Assembly (NCBI GenBank): GCA_964529285.1
Contig: CAZGWK010000007.1
Span: 1 to 64,000 of the forward strand
DNA length: 64,000 bases
Direction: 5' to 3'
DNA from: SURF-21 sp964529285
GTDB lineage: Bacteria > Actinomycetota > Geothermincolia > Geothermincolales > RBG-13-55-18
Positions 18,351 through 27,803 of this stretch are shown one piece after another (position 1 is the first letter of the stretch; each line of letters begins with the position of its first letter). The notes under the pieces are model-generated. The model was not told the origin of the DNA. It made no database searches and saw only the letters and a program-made list of their open reading frames with translations. Both the position numbers and the translations under genes were made by a program.

Positions 18351-19388
18351 TCAAGGAAAGATCCCCATCGCTTCGAGGCCTGTCTCCTCGTCCCACCCCT
18401 GCATGAGGTTCATGCACTGAACCGCCTGGCCGGATGCCCCTTTCACGAGATTATCGATGGCGGAAGCCACCGTCAGCATCCCGCGCTCCTTATCCAGGTG
18501 CCAGCCGATATGGCAGTAATTGCTGCCGCAGACCGCCTTGGTCTCCGGAAAGCTGCCGCTTGCGAGCAGGACCACGAAGGGGCTATCCGCGTAGAAGTCC
18601 CCGTATGCCTCCGCGATATCTTCACCCGCATGTCCGTTTCCAACGCTCATGTAACATGTAGCCAGTATGCCCCTGCTCATGGGTATCAGGTGAGGGGTGA
18701 AGGCCACCGCTATCTCCCTTCCCGCCACGCTGGAAAGGACCTCTTCCATCTCGGGGGTATGGCGGTGGGCGCCTACGCTGTAAGGCTTTACGCTTCCCTC
18801 GGCCTGTGCGAAATGAGCGGCCAGGGAGAGCGATCTCCCCGCCCCCGATACACCGGACTTCGCGTCTACAACCGCCGTTTCGGCCCCCTGCAGCCCCTTC
18901 CCGACCGCCGGCGCCAGGGCCAGTATGACGGCGGTCGGATAACAACCTGGGACGGCCACCAGGCTGGCAGCGGCGATGAGTTCGGCGTTTATCTCCGGGA
19001 GACCGTAAACCGCCCTTTCCAGCAAACCCGCTGATGTATGCTCGAGCGAGTACCAGCGTCTATATAACTCGGGATCGGAGAGCCTGTAATCGGCCGAGAG
19101 ATCGACCACTTTTACACCGCCCTCGAGCAGCCCAGGGACCACCTGCATGGACTCGCCGTGCGGCAGGGCGATAAAATGCAGGTCCGCGCTTGCTGCGGCT
19201 TCGTCGGCATCGAAGCTCCGGAACCGCGCTCCTGCATAACGGTGCAGGTGCGGATAGAGCTCCGTCACCGTCTTTCCCGCGTAGGAATGCGCGGTCACGT
19301 ATGTTACCTCGACCCCGGGATGTCCGTCCAGTATCCGCATTAACTCCGCGCCAGTATATCCCGAAGCTCCTATTATCCCCGCTCTCAT
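18351..19388 (-). CDS. argC: N-acetyl-gamma-glutamyl-phosphate reductase
   Basis: NADPH-dependent reduction of acetylglutamyl phosphate to the semialdehyde. The Rossmann start AGIIGASGYTGAELMR is at the N-terminus. The catalytic Cys is in VPGCYPTA (around residue 148). At 345 aa it has normal length. The frame is open upstream, but ATG at 19388 has GGAAGGG six bases before it. It is the first gene of the operon argC-J-B-D-F-R-G-H-polX. The promoter and the tandem ARG-box-like palindromes lie within 65 bp upstream. Confidence 0.96.
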   Translation of the reverse strand: MRAGIIGASGYTGAELMRILDGHPGVEVTYVTAHSYAGKTVTELYPHLHRYAGARFRSFDADEAAASADLHFIALPHGESMQVVPGLLEGGVKVVDLSADYRLSDPELYRRWYSLEHTSAGLLERAVYGLPEINAELIAAASLVAVPGCYPTAVILALAPAVGKGLQGAETAVVDAKSGVSGAGRSLSLAAHFAQAEGSVKPYSVGAHRHTPEMEEVLSSVAGREIAVAFTPHLIPMSRGILATCYMSVGNGHAGEDIAEAYGDFYADSPFVVLLASGSFPETKAVCGSNYCHIGWHLDKERGMLTVASAIDNLVKGASGQAVQCMNLMQGWDEETGLEAMGIFP

Positions 19389-19409
19389 GATGATCCCTTC
19401 CATAGCAAC

Positions 19410-19443
19410 TGCATTATTATGCATAGTATTGCATAGTTATGTA
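19410..19443. promoter_or_regulatory. Tandem ARG-box-like operators upstream of argC
   Basis: Two palindromes, TGCATTATTATGCA (19410-19423) and TGCATAGTTATGTA (19430-19443), start exactly 20 bp apart. They have the form of ARG boxes (TGNAT-N4-ATNCA, in pairs one or two helical turns apart). They overlap the proposed -10 box and transcription start of argC, so an ArgR hexamer bound here would block initiation. The argR gene is in the same operon. Binding itself is inferred. Confidence 0.7.
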
Positions 19444-19453
19444 TTAATAGCAA
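19425..19453 (-). promoter_or_regulatory. Arginine operon promoter
   Basis: On the minus strand, TTGCTA (complement of 19448-19453) and AATACT (complement of 19425-19430) are separated by 17 bp. Each matches four of six consensus positions. Transcription would start near 19418, about 30 bases before argC. The -10 box lies within the tandem palindromes. Confidence 0.55.
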
Positions 19454-19482
19454 GGGGCGCCTCTTTAATGTTCCTGCGGGGA

Positions 19483-20493
19483 TCAGAGCCGGGCAGCGCC
19501 TTGCGGTGTCTTCCCGGCGGCAAGCGCTGACAGGCCCGTTACCGCCAACTCCAGCGCGAATCCCTCGTCGATCTCCCCGGTCTTGATGCCTGCATCCACC
19601 TTCACCAGCAGCGACAATGCCTGACGAAGACCTTCCTCGTCAAATCGGGCCGCCTCCGGCTTGAACTTCCTGCTCACCATCCAGGCCTGGTTCTTCGGCA
19701 GATGCATGTATGCGACTATATCGCTATCCTGGCGGCCGTCCTCCCGCAGCGCCCGGTAAAGTAAAAGCATGCGGAAACGTCGGGAGAGTGCGCCCAGAAT
19801 ATAGATCCCCCGCTCCCCCTGCTGCAGTAGGCGGCGCAGCAGTTTAAGGGCCTGATCGGCGTCGCCCAGAGCCACCCTGTCCACGAGTTCGTAGATAGAT
19901 CTTTCCGCCGACGGCGTGACCAGGAACACTACCTCGTCGAGCTCCACCGCCCCCTCCTCTTCGTGGTAGAGGCTTATCTTCTCAACTGCACCCTCGATCG
20001 CGATGAGGTCCTCCCCCAGGGCGTCCTGCAGGTAGGCGATGGCCTTGCCCGAGACCTGCAATCCCCTCGCCTTGAAGCGGCTGCGTATCCATCCGGGTAT
20101 CTGATCCCTGCGCTTCGTGACTTCGCGCACCCTGCCCTTTTCCTGCACCATTTTTACGAGGCTCGATGCCGACTTGAGTTGCACCGCGGCGAGGATGAGC
20201 ACCGAGCTCTCGGCGGGGTCCTCCAGGTAACGCGCCACCTGCTTGACTTCAGCGGCAGTCAGCCTCTGCGCCTCCCTCACGATCACGTACCTTTTATCGG
20301 AACCGAAAGGAAGGGTTTCCGCTGCTTGAAGCACATCCCCTATGGGATCCTGCCCCGCCTCGAAGGATTCCAGATTGAGATCGCTATCGCCTTTCTGCGC
20401 GATCTTATCCTGTGCCTTTTTAAGTTCCTCCTCCACCAGGAGCCTGTGGTTCCCATGGATCAATAAGACAGCCTTTCTGGCTTGTGGGCCCAT
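19483..20493 (-). CDS. holA: DNA polymerase III subunit delta
   Basis: Clamp-loader subunit that opens the beta clamp. The HolA layout is present: an AAA+-like N-terminus beginning AVLLIHGNHRLLVEEEL, a central SVLILAAVQLKSASSLVKMV strand region, YLQDALGEDLIAIEGAVEKI, then the helical collar domain. At 336 aa it has normal length. ATG at 20493 follows GGAGGGGAG. It begins 33 bp after comEC ends, as in many bacteria where holA follows the competence genes comEA and comEC. Confidence 0.9.
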   Translation of the reverse strand: MGPQARKAVLLIHGNHRLLVEEELKKAQDKIAQKGDSDLNLESFEAGQDPIGDVLQAAETLPFGSDKRYVIVREAQRLTAAEVKQVARYLEDPAESSVLILAAVQLKSASSLVKMVQEKGRVREVTKRRDQIPGWIRSRFKARGLQVSGKAIAYLQDALGEDLIAIEGAVEKISLYHEEEGAVELDEVVFLVTPSAERSIYELVDRVALGDADQALKLLRRLLQQGERGIYILGALSRRFRMLLLYRALREDGRQDSDIVAYMHLPKNQAWMVSRKFKPEAARFDEEGLRQALSLLVKVDAGIKTGEIDEGFALELAVTGLSALAAGKTPQGAARL

Positions 20494-20526
20494 CGATCTC
20501 CCCTCCCGAAAACGCCAGGTCGGCCT

Positions 20527-22800
20527 TCACTGCTTCTCGCACTCGACCCTGAAACCGCCCTCCACCACACGGACAACTATATCACCGCGCTGGTCCGTCC
20601 GATAGACGCTGCAACCCCCGTGCTGCAGGGCTTCGACGGTAGCCCGCGAGGGATGACCGTATGCATTATCTGCTCCCACGCTGATCACCGCTATACTTGG
20701 TTCGACCATCGAGAAGAAATCCTCATTTCCTTCGCAGAACCCGCCATGGTGCGGAACCTTGAGGATATCGCACGACAGGTCCTCCAGACATCCCATGAGC
20801 ATCTCTTCCCCTTCCTCCTCCACGTCTCCCGTGAGGAGCATGGAGAACCCCGGCCCTTCTGCCCGCAATACCAGGGAATACTCGTTTACGGAAACCCCCT
20901 CAGCCACCTTTTCCGGCGGCCCGAACGCAGCGAGGCTTATCTCCCCCAGCTGCAGATGATCGCCTTCCCGCATTACGCGTACCTCCACCCCCATCTCCTC
21001 GGCGCTTGCCAGGAGCACGCCTGCCTGCCCGGTCTCTTTCGTCCCCGGATGCACCATCATCGCCACCTCGCAGTTCTCCAGGGCGCCGTCCAGGCCCCCT
21101 ATATGGTCTGAGTCGGGGTGACTCACCACCACGGCATCGATATAACGCACTCCGCGCGAACGCAGGTCCTCCGTTAGCACCCTATCGTCCAATCCCCCGT
21201 CCACAAGCACGTTGACCCCGGAGGGCGCCTGGATGAGCACGGCGTCTCCCTGCCCGACATCGATAAAGGTGATACGCATCCCCGCGTCCGCCCCCAGCGG
21301 CCGCAAAGGCAGCGTTATTCCAAACAACAAGGCCGCGGCCAGCAGCCCCGCGAGCACTACTCTCCCGAGGCTTTTCAACCTTCCCCGTACCGGGAGGAGC
21401 CCGGCGGCAAGCGACGGGTAGTAGATCGCGATCCAGAGAATTGAAAAAGGGAAGATGCGCAGCGAGACCCAACTCGGCACGGCCAGCCCTCGGGCCGCGG
21501 TAAGGATGCAGCGAGCGAACAAGCCGGCCGCCTGCATGAGGATACCGGCACAAGGTAGACAGGCGGCCCCCACGAGGGATGAAAGCATGGCCAGCGCCAT
21601 AACCGCCGGCACCAGGGGGACCACGATCAGGTTACTGAGAGTGGCGAGTACGGACACCTCGCCGAAGTGGTAAAGAAGGAGCGGCCCTACTGCAAGCTGT
21701 GCCGCTACCGTTGCGGCTACGAGTGCCATCAGCTTGGAGTTGCCCGCTCTCATCAACATGCAAAGCGGGCGGTAAAACAGCACCATTCCCGCGGCAGCGG
21801 CAAAGCATAGCTGAAAGCTCACCCCTGAAGCCGCTCCCGGATCGCTCCATAGGATGTAGAACATGGCCATACCCATGGCGGGCAGAAAGTCGAAATCCCT
21901 GCCCATCAAGTATGCGGTCGCCGCCAGCAGCGCCACCACGGTGGCCCTGGTAACGGGGACCGAAAGCCCCACGGCGAGCGCGTAAACGATGAGTATGGGT
22001 ACCTGCAGTGCCAGGATCAAGCGGTACGGCAGGCGGGCCCTGCGCCCCAGCCACACGATGAACCCCGCCATTATGGCCAGGTTCAGGCCCGATGCGGCAC
22101 ACAGGTGTATCAGCCCCGTGAGCCTGAAGGCCTTGAGGTCGCGTGCGTTGAGCTTGCGGTAATCGCCGAGGACCATGCCCTCGATCAGGCCGGCCGCCGC
22201 GGCCTCCAACCCGCTCACCTGCTCCCGCAATACGTCCCGGTAGGCCGTAGCCAGTCTTAACAGGGGGTTGCCGCTGCGGGAAAGGATCCTGGCCTCGCCT
22301 GCTACCAGGCTTCCTCCCACTCCTCCCATCTCCCTTTCGAAGAGGAAGAGCGTCCCTTTTACCTCCAGCGTATCTCCCCAATCTGACTGTGCGCATTCGT
22401 TATCCGTGTAGCGCAGGAGGTAACGATCTCCTTGCCTGGATGCTTGTCCCTCCAGGACACGGGTTACGCGGAAGAGGTCGACGATATCCCCCTGCTCGCC
22501 CCGGCAACCTACTTCAACCGTACCCACGAGATGAGCCTCACCTGCCGCCCCGCCCCTTCCGTCCCAGCTCACGAAGCGGCTATGGCCGAGGTAGAGGCCG
22601 ATCGAGAGGAATACCAGGCAAGCCGCCAGCCATACGATCTTACGTCCGTGTTTGCGGGCGAATAGACCGGCAGGGATAAGGGCCGCGAGTGGCGCTATCA
22701 CCCAAAGCCACGAGGCTTTTCCCGCAGCCCCCACCGCTCCTCCCAGGGCAGCCATGCAGGCAAGGATGAGCAGTCGTGAGCGGTGGAAAAGCTCTCTCAT
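20527..22800 (-). CDS. comEC: DNA internalisation channel ComEC/Rec2
   Basis: Inner-membrane channel that carries single-stranded DNA into the cytoplasm during natural transformation. Seen in order: N-terminal membrane helices and an OB-fold-like DUF4131 region (about 60-190), the polytopic competence domain (about 200-490; hallmark GLIHLCAASGLNLAIMAGF), and a C-terminal metallo-beta-lactamase domain (about 505-757) with VVSHPDSDHIGG and a later KVPHHGG. At 757 aa it has full length and looks intact. It lies between comEA (111 bp upstream) and holA. With comEA it supports, but does not prove, transformability; pilus genes are not in this window. Confidence 0.93.
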   Translation of the reverse strand: MRELFHRSRLLILACMAALGGAVGAAGKASWLWVIAPLAALIPAGLFARKHGRKIVWLAACLVFLSIGLYLGHSRFVSWDGRGGAAGEAHLVGTVEVGCRGEQGDIVDLFRVTRVLEGQASRQGDRYLLRYTDNECAQSDWGDTLEVKGTLFLFEREMGGVGGSLVAGEARILSRSGNPLLRLATAYRDVLREQVSGLEAAAAGLIEGMVLGDYRKLNARDLKAFRLTGLIHLCAASGLNLAIMAGFIVWLGRRARLPYRLILALQVPILIVYALAVGLSVPVTRATVVALLAATAYLMGRDFDFLPAMGMAMFYILWSDPGAASGVSFQLCFAAAAGMVLFYRPLCMLMRAGNSKLMALVAATVAAQLAVGPLLLYHFGEVSVLATLSNLIVVPLVPAVMALAMLSSLVGAACLPCAGILMQAAGLFARCILTAARGLAVPSWVSLRIFPFSILWIAIYYPSLAAGLLPVRGRLKSLGRVVLAGLLAAALLFGITLPLRPLGADAGMRITFIDVGQGDAVLIQAPSGVNVLVDGGLDDRVLTEDLRSRGVRYIDAVVVSHPDSDHIGGLDGALENCEVAMMVHPGTKETGQAGVLLASAEEMGVEVRVMREGDHLQLGEISLAAFGPPEKVAEGVSVNEYSLVLRAEGPGFSMLLTGDVEEEGEEMLMGCLEDLSCDILKVPHHGGFCEGNEDFFSMVEPSIAVISVGADNAYGHPSRATVEALQHGGCSVYRTDQRGDIVVRVVEGGFRVECEKQ

Positions 22801-22911
22801 ACGTTACAGGTCCTTGCGAGATCACGGATATACGTAAAAGGCGGCAGCTCCCAGCTCCTGCACAACCCCTATGCCCTGGCGGGCATGGCGCAGCGCACCA
22901 TCAGGCAATCT

Positions 22912-23520
22912 CTATATCTCCACGAGGTCGCGGATCTCCTCGAACTTTTTGTCCCCGATGCCCGAAACCTGTTTCAGTTCTTCCACGCTGCGGAAACCTC
23001 CCTTTTTCTCGCGGTATGCTATGATGCGCTCCGCCAGCGTGGGACCGATGCCCGGGAGGCCCTCCAATTCCCGTCTGCTGGAGGTATTGAGGTTGACCCT
23101 CTCGTCCTCGGGTTCCGTACCCGGGTCACCGGGGCTCTCGGCGGTACCTTTTACGGAGACGGTGATCTTCTGCCCGTCCTGCACGGCCTGGGCAAGGTTG
23201 AGTTTCTCCAGGTCCGCTTCGGGCAATGGACCTCCCGCCGCCATTACGGCATCTATCACGCGGTCCCCTTTTTTCAGAAGCACAACACCGGGATAGCTCA
23301 CCGCTCCAGCCACGTGGACGGTCAGCCCTCCGGTTTCCTGCTGCCCCGCCTCGCTGTACGTTTCCTCCGCCGGCGTAAAGTCTCCCGCGGGACGGGGCGC
23401 CGGCCGCAGCAGGAAGTACCCTCCCACCACCATGCCGATGAGGGCGGCGGACACGAGGGCTATCTGCCAGTACGGGAGCCTGGACAGCCCGTCCAGGAAT
23501 TCGGAGATCCTTTGCAGCAT
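22912..23520 (-). CDS. comEA: DNA receptor ComEA
   Basis: Membrane-anchored double-stranded DNA receptor for transformation. A membrane helix (about residues 18-38) is followed by a Pro/Glu linker, an SLBB domain (about 65-122; VHVAGAVSYPGVVLLKKGDR) and a C-terminal helix-hairpin-helix pair (VNLNTSSRRELEGLPGIG to the end) that binds DNA. At 202 aa it has the usual length for SLBB-containing ComEA proteins. ATG at 23520 has no strong ribosome site. It follows leuS by 129 bp and precedes comEC. Confidence 0.92.
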   Translation of the reverse strand: MLQRISEFLDGLSRLPYWQIALVSAALIGMVVGGYFLLRPAPRPAGDFTPAEETYSEAGQQETGGLTVHVAGAVSYPGVVLLKKGDRVIDAVMAAGGPLPEADLEKLNLAQAVQDGQKITVSVKGTAESPGDPGTEPEDERVNLNTSSRRELEGLPGIGPTLAERIIAYREKKGGFRSVEELKQVSGIGDKKFEEIRDLVEI

Positions 23521-23649
23521 TTTTCACGCCCGGGGTCGCGGTGGACAAGCAGCCTGCCTGGTCCACGCAGCTAACGGGTTGCGTAGCCTTGCATGGGTTT
23601 CATGTCTCGATCGATCGACGGCCGGTGTGGAGCGTGTTGTACCGGCGCT

Positions 23650-26127
23650 TCAGCTGGCTACGATATTGACGAGTTTACCGGGGACGACTACGACCTTGCC
23701 CAGGTGCTTGCCCTCGAGGAGCTTGCGGATGCGGTCGGATTCCAGCGCTGCCCTCTCCATCTCCTCGCGGGAAATGCCGGAGTCCACCTCGATGCGCTCC
23801 CTCACCTTGCCGTTCACCTGCACGACCATGATTATACGCTCAGCACGCGCCAGCTCCGGGTCGTATTCCGGCCAGGGGCGCTGATGTACGCTGAACTCTC
23901 CGCCGAGCTCGTCCCACAGCTCCTCCGCGACAAAGGGCGCGAAGGGGGCCAGCAGTAGTACCAGGTTGCGAAGGGCTTCGTGGCCCTCGAAGGTATTGAA
24001 GGCATCGGGGGATTCCTCTATGGCTTTGTACAATCCGTTGGTGAATTCCATGATGGCAGCTATAGCGGTATTGAAAGCGAAACGCTCGATATCCTCCGTC
24101 ACCTTCTTGATGGTGGAATGAGTGAGAAAGTTGAGCCGCTTGAGCACCTCGGAGTCCTCCGGAACCGGCTGGGTCTTAAAGGTGAGGATACTCAAGTATC
24201 GGTCTACCAGGCGCCACACGCGGCGCAGAAAGCGGTGTGCTCCATCTATCCCCGATTCGCTCCATTCCTTGTCCGCCTCGGGCGGACCGAGAAAAAGGAT
24301 GAACAGTCTCAGGGTGTCCGCCCCGTAGGCCTCGAAAAACTCGTCCGGTGTGATGATGTTGCCCTTCGACTTGCTCATCTTGGCTCCGCCCATGACCACC
24401 ATGCCCTGGCAGAGCAGGTTGGTGAAGGGCTCGTCGAACTCCACCAGTTCCAGGTCTTTTAATACCTTGGTGAAGAAACGGGAGTAGAGCAGGTGCATGA
24501 TGGCATGCTCTATGCCCCCGATGTACTGGTCCACGGGAAGCCAGTAACTAACCGCGGCGGGGTCGAAAGGCTCCCTGTCGTCCTTGGGGCTGGCGTATCG
24601 TATGTAGTACCAGGAAGAATCCACGAAGGTGTCCATGGTATCTGTCTCGCGTTCGGCGGGCCCACCGCAACGGGGACAGGTGGTATTCCGGAACTCCCTT
24701 GCACGCTCCAGGGGCGAGGGGCCTTCGAATTCAAATTCCACGTCCTCCGGGAGGAGTACCGGCAGTTGCTCGTCGGGGACCCCAAGCGTACCGCATTTCT
24801 CGCAGTTGACGATGGGGATGGGCGCTCCCCAGTAGCGCTGGCGCGATATGAGCCAGTCGCGCAGGCGGTAATTGACCGTCCTCTTCCCCCAGCCGTTCTC
24901 CTCGAGGAAATCAGGAACTGCCTCGAGCTTACCCTCCTCGCTTTCCATGCCGTCGAACCGCCCCGAGTTAGCCATGATGCCGGGTTCGACATAGGCTTCG
25001 GTCATCTCTTCCGGGTCCAGCTCCCCTCCGGGCGGCTGTATGACTACCCGGATGGGCAGGCCGTATTTACGCGCGAACTCGAAGTCTCGCTGGTCGTGGG
25101 CGGGAACGGCCATAACCGCTCCGGTACCATATTCCATGAGCACGAAATTGGCGGTCCATATGGGAACTTCCTCTCCGTTCACGGGGTTCACGGCATAGGC
25201 CCCGGTAAACACGCCGTCCTTCTCCGCCTCCATGGCGGTGCGGTCCATATCGGATACGCCGCGCAGACGTTCACGAAAGTCACGCAGTTCTTTTTCGCAA
25301 GGGGTAGCGCGCGTCAGCTCGTCCGCAAGCGGATGCTCCGGTGCGAGTAGGAAGAAGGTTACCCCCCACAGGGTATCGGGACGCGTGGTGAAGATGGGCA
25401 TCTCCTGGCCGGTATCCTTGACGCGAAAGACCGCCTCGCATCCCTCGGACCGCCCGATCCAGTTGCGTTGCATGGTGAGCACGCCCTCCGGCCAGCCCGA
25501 AAGTTGGTCCATATCCGCCAGAAGGCGCTCGGCGTAATCCGTGATGCGCAGGAACCACTGGCTCAAGGCCTTCTGTATCACGGGCGTATCGCAGCGCTCA
25601 CAACGTCCGGCGATCACCTGTTCGTTGGCGAGAACGGTGCGGCACGACGGGCACCAGTTGGCGCGGGCAAGAGCCTTGTAGGCCAGGCCTTTCTCGAAGA
25701 AGCGCAGGAAGAGCCACTGCGTCCACTTGTAGTAATCGGGCGAGCAGGTGGCCAGCTCGCGGTCCCAATCGTATGAATAACCCAAGCGCTGCAGCCCTTC
25801 CTTGAGGAGGGCGATGTTATCCCACGTGTACTTGGCGGGGTGCACGCCCGACCTTATAGCCGCGTTCTCCGCCGGCAGGCCGAAGCCGTCCCATCCCATG
25901 GGATGGAGCACGTTAACGCCCTTGCGGCGCAGGTAGCGAGCCAGTACATCGCCGAGGTTATAGTTGGCCACGTGGCCTATATGAGCAGGCCCCGAGGGAT
26001 AGGGGAACATCACCAGGACGTATCTCTTTTCGCGTCCCGGTTCCTCTATCGAGGCATAGAGGTCGGCCTCTTCCCAGCGGCGCCTCCATTTTTCCTCGAT
26101 GGCCTTGAAATCGTATTTTTCTTCCAT
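23650..26127 (-). CDS. leuS: Leucyl-tRNA synthetase
   Basis: Class I aminoacyl-tRNA synthetase for leucine. The HIGH motif is in PYPSGPAHIGHV (about residues 43-54), the KMSKS equivalent is MSKSKGN, and a CP1 editing domain lies between them. A zinc-type CPRCGG and paired Cys motifs are also seen. At 825 aa it matches bacterial LeuS. ATG at 26127. A near-consensus promoter about 160 bp upstream serves it, leaving a leader of roughly 150 nt. I looked for a T-box in that leader and did not find the GGGTGGNACCGCG core on the right strand. Confidence 0.97.
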   Translation of the reverse strand: MEEKYDFKAIEEKWRRRWEEADLYASIEEPGREKRYVLVMFPYPSGPAHIGHVANYNLGDVLARYLRRKGVNVLHPMGWDGFGLPAENAAIRSGVHPAKYTWDNIALLKEGLQRLGYSYDWDRELATCSPDYYKWTQWLFLRFFEKGLAYKALARANWCPSCRTVLANEQVIAGRCERCDTPVIQKALSQWFLRITDYAERLLADMDQLSGWPEGVLTMQRNWIGRSEGCEAVFRVKDTGQEMPIFTTRPDTLWGVTFFLLAPEHPLADELTRATPCEKELRDFRERLRGVSDMDRTAMEAEKDGVFTGAYAVNPVNGEEVPIWTANFVLMEYGTGAVMAVPAHDQRDFEFARKYGLPIRVVIQPPGGELDPEEMTEAYVEPGIMANSGRFDGMESEEGKLEAVPDFLEENGWGKRTVNYRLRDWLISRQRYWGAPIPIVNCEKCGTLGVPDEQLPVLLPEDVEFEFEGPSPLERAREFRNTTCPRCGGPAERETDTMDTFVDSSWYYIRYASPKDDREPFDPAAVSYWLPVDQYIGGIEHAIMHLLYSRFFTKVLKDLELVEFDEPFTNLLCQGMVVMGGAKMSKSKGNIITPDEFFEAYGADTLRLFILFLGPPEADKEWSESGIDGAHRFLRRVWRLVDRYLSILTFKTQPVPEDSEVLKRLNFLTHSTIKKVTEDIERFAFNTAIAAIMEFTNGLYKAIEESPDAFNTFEGHEALRNLVLLLAPFAPFVAEELWDELGGEFSVHQRPWPEYDPELARAERIIMVVQVNGKVRERIEVDSGISREEMERAALESDRIRKLLEGKHLGKVVVVPGKLVNIVAS

Positions 26128-26286
26128 TAATCACCAGGCGATACAGTCTTCATGCGAACGGTCCTCTCGTCTCCAGACCACCGCGGATTACTACGGCTTA
26201 CCCGTTAAGTTAAATTATGCGTACTACTCGTGCAAGTCATTACCCGGGTACGGCCAGCCAGTTCACGTGCACGCAAAGCCGTAGTG

Positions 26287-26315
26287 ATTATATTACAGTT
26301 ATATAACATTAGCAA
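26287..26315 (-). promoter_or_regulatory. leuS promoter
   Basis: Minus-strand TTGCTA (complement of 26310-26315) and perfect TATAAT (complement of 26287-26292) are separated by 17 bp. This is the best sigma-70-type promoter in the window. It would start a transcript near 26280 reading leuS and possibly comEA-comEC-holA. It lies right beside the end of the PP-loop gene, so the 26128-26321 gap is mostly leader. Confidence 0.75.
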
Positions 26316-26321
26316 GTTAAT

Positions 26322-27308
26322 CTAATGCTGCTGGCGCTCATCGCCTGAGGGCTTCCCCCCGCTTATCTCCATCACCATGTCCGGCTTGAGGGCTTTCTTG
26401 CCTTTCCCGTATATGCCGAGAAGGCGGGCCGTTTCCTGCATATCCTTCTTGTTGGGAGCGGCCCCCCTTGGGTAGGCGCGCAGCAGTGCGATGGGACCGG
26501 GCCGGTCCTTTTCGCGCACAATCAGGTCGCTTGGCCGGGCAAGTTCCATGAGACGCTGGTTCTCCTCGTGCCTGCGCCCGAGTACTATGAGCGTGCTTCC
26601 CGCCCATACGTGACGGCCCAGCTTCATGAGCTCCGCATCATCGCCGTCGAAGCCAGGTACCCTGGCCATGAGCTCGCGCATGCGCGCGCTGAACGCCGCA
26701 TCGGTGAGCAGGCATCCGCCGGCCGGGCTCTCGTACTCCCCTATCCCCCAATCTCTCGCCAGGTCAATCTGGCGCCGCCGGGAACGTCCGGAAAGGTCGA
26801 TCAGGCAGTCGCGGTTCACCCACCCTTCACGCTCCGGCAGCGTCTCCGGCATCAGTTGCGCCGACAGGGGCCTCAATAGGAGATCGCCCGCTCCCGACAG
26901 GCGCGCCACCAGTTCCAGGGCTTGCCGGTTCTGACTCTTGGGCCTCTCGCCTATTACCTCGCCCGTGGCGACGAAATCTGCCTCCAGTTCCTCGATCCTG
27001 TCTAATGCCTCCCTCACCATGAGGGCATGGCAGTCAATGCAGGGGTTGAGGTTCTTTCCGTATCCGTAACGCGGGCTCTTGAGTACTTCAAGATGTGGAA
27101 CCGTGATGTCCGAGACCACGATCTCGATACCTAGATCGTCGGCGGCTTTTTCTGCCTTCTCGCTTCCGAAGAAGGGGGTAGTAAAAGTGATAGCGGTCAC
27201 GTCTACGCCACATCGCCTCAAAAGCTCGGCCGCCAGCACGGAATCCAGCCCCCCGGAAAAGAGCGCCAGCGCTTTCCGCTTTCCCCCGGCTTCATGATCA
27301 TGGACCAT
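26322..27308 (-). CDS. PP-loop tRNA-thiolation-type protein with NFACT-R-like C-terminus
   Basis: An ATP pyrophosphatase of the ThiI/MnmA-related group. The PP-loop is ALFSGGLDSV (about residues 15-24). NPCIDCHALM carries a CxxC pair and GGCLLTD a further Cys, as expected for sulfur transfer to tRNA. The C-terminal part (about 240-290; TLIVLGRRHEENQRLMEL, then DLIVREKDRPG) follows the pattern of NFACT-R RNA-binding domains, which are known fused to such thiolases. The exact tRNA base modified cannot be told from sequence. ATG at 27308 with GGGAG upstream. It stands alone between the leuS leader and the repeat cluster. Confidence 0.7.
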   Translation of the reverse strand: MVHDHEAGGKRKALALFSGGLDSVLAAELLRRCGVDVTAITFTTPFFGSEKAEKAADDLGIEIVVSDITVPHLEVLKSPRYGYGKNLNPCIDCHALMVREALDRIEELEADFVATGEVIGERPKSQNRQALELVARLSGAGDLLLRPLSAQLMPETLPEREGWVNRDCLIDLSGRSRRRQIDLARDWGIGEYESPAGGCLLTDAAFSARMRELMARVPGFDGDDAELMKLGRHVWAGSTLIVLGRRHEENQRLMELARPSDLIVREKDRPGPIALLRAYPRGAAPNKKDMQETARLLGIYGKGKKALKPDMVMEISGGKPSGDERQQH

Positions 27309-27377
27309 AACATTCTCCCGCTACTCGGTTATGCAAAGTATCCTAACATGTCTGCCGGAGCGGAGCGCGTTAACGCA

Positions 27378-27414
27378 GCGAGACCGCTACCAGGAGGCCC
27401 CTGGCCGCAAAACC
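27378..27414 (+). repeat. Dispersed repeat unit B, copy 1
   Basis: A 37-bp unit beginning GCGAGACCGCTACCAGGAGG, repeated at 27804-27840 with two mismatches. Confidence 0.75.
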
Positions 27415-27418
27415 CCCG

Positions 27419-27473
27419 TCTGCGCTCCCGCCAGCCCGGGGACCTACCGGGTCGGTCGCAGCGAGCGCGCAAG
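27419..27473 (+). repeat. Dispersed repeat unit A, copy 1
   Basis: A 55-bp unit, identical to 27704-27758 except for one base. It contains an inverted repeat around GGACCTA (CCCGG/CCGGG). Confidence 0.8.
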
Positions 27474-27703
27474 CATGCGTGCATTATTACCGGTTGATGG
27501 ACGGTTTATCCCGCCCGCGTGTCCCCTGTATAGAAACCCCCTTCCCGAGCTCCGGGGGCCGGCCCGAAGCGACATTGGCGAGCAGTATACCCGAGAGGAG
27601 GACAGCGTTGCTCATATGCGACCTGCGAGTGAGGAGCGAGGGCCTGCCTCAGGGCTCGGGAACGATAATCCCCAACCCCCAGCCCCGGGCCGTTAGAACA
27701 CCA

Positions 27704-27758
27704 TCTGCGCTCCCCCCAGCCCGGGGACCTACCGGGTCGGTCGCAGCGAGCGCGCAAG
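27704..27758 (+). repeat. Dispersed repeat unit A, copy 2
   Basis: Second copy of the 55-bp unit; one mismatch to 27419-27473. Here A precedes B, while in the first pair B precedes A. Confidence 0.8.
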
Positions 27759-27803
27759 TATAGTCATGGGTCTCATCTGCTTGTCCCGCGCATTGCGCGC
27801 GGA

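Noticed and set aside
26128..26321. T-box leader before leuS
   Set aside because: CCGCGG occurs in the region, but on the transcribed strand the GGGTGGNACCGCG core and the terminator/antiterminator pair are missing.
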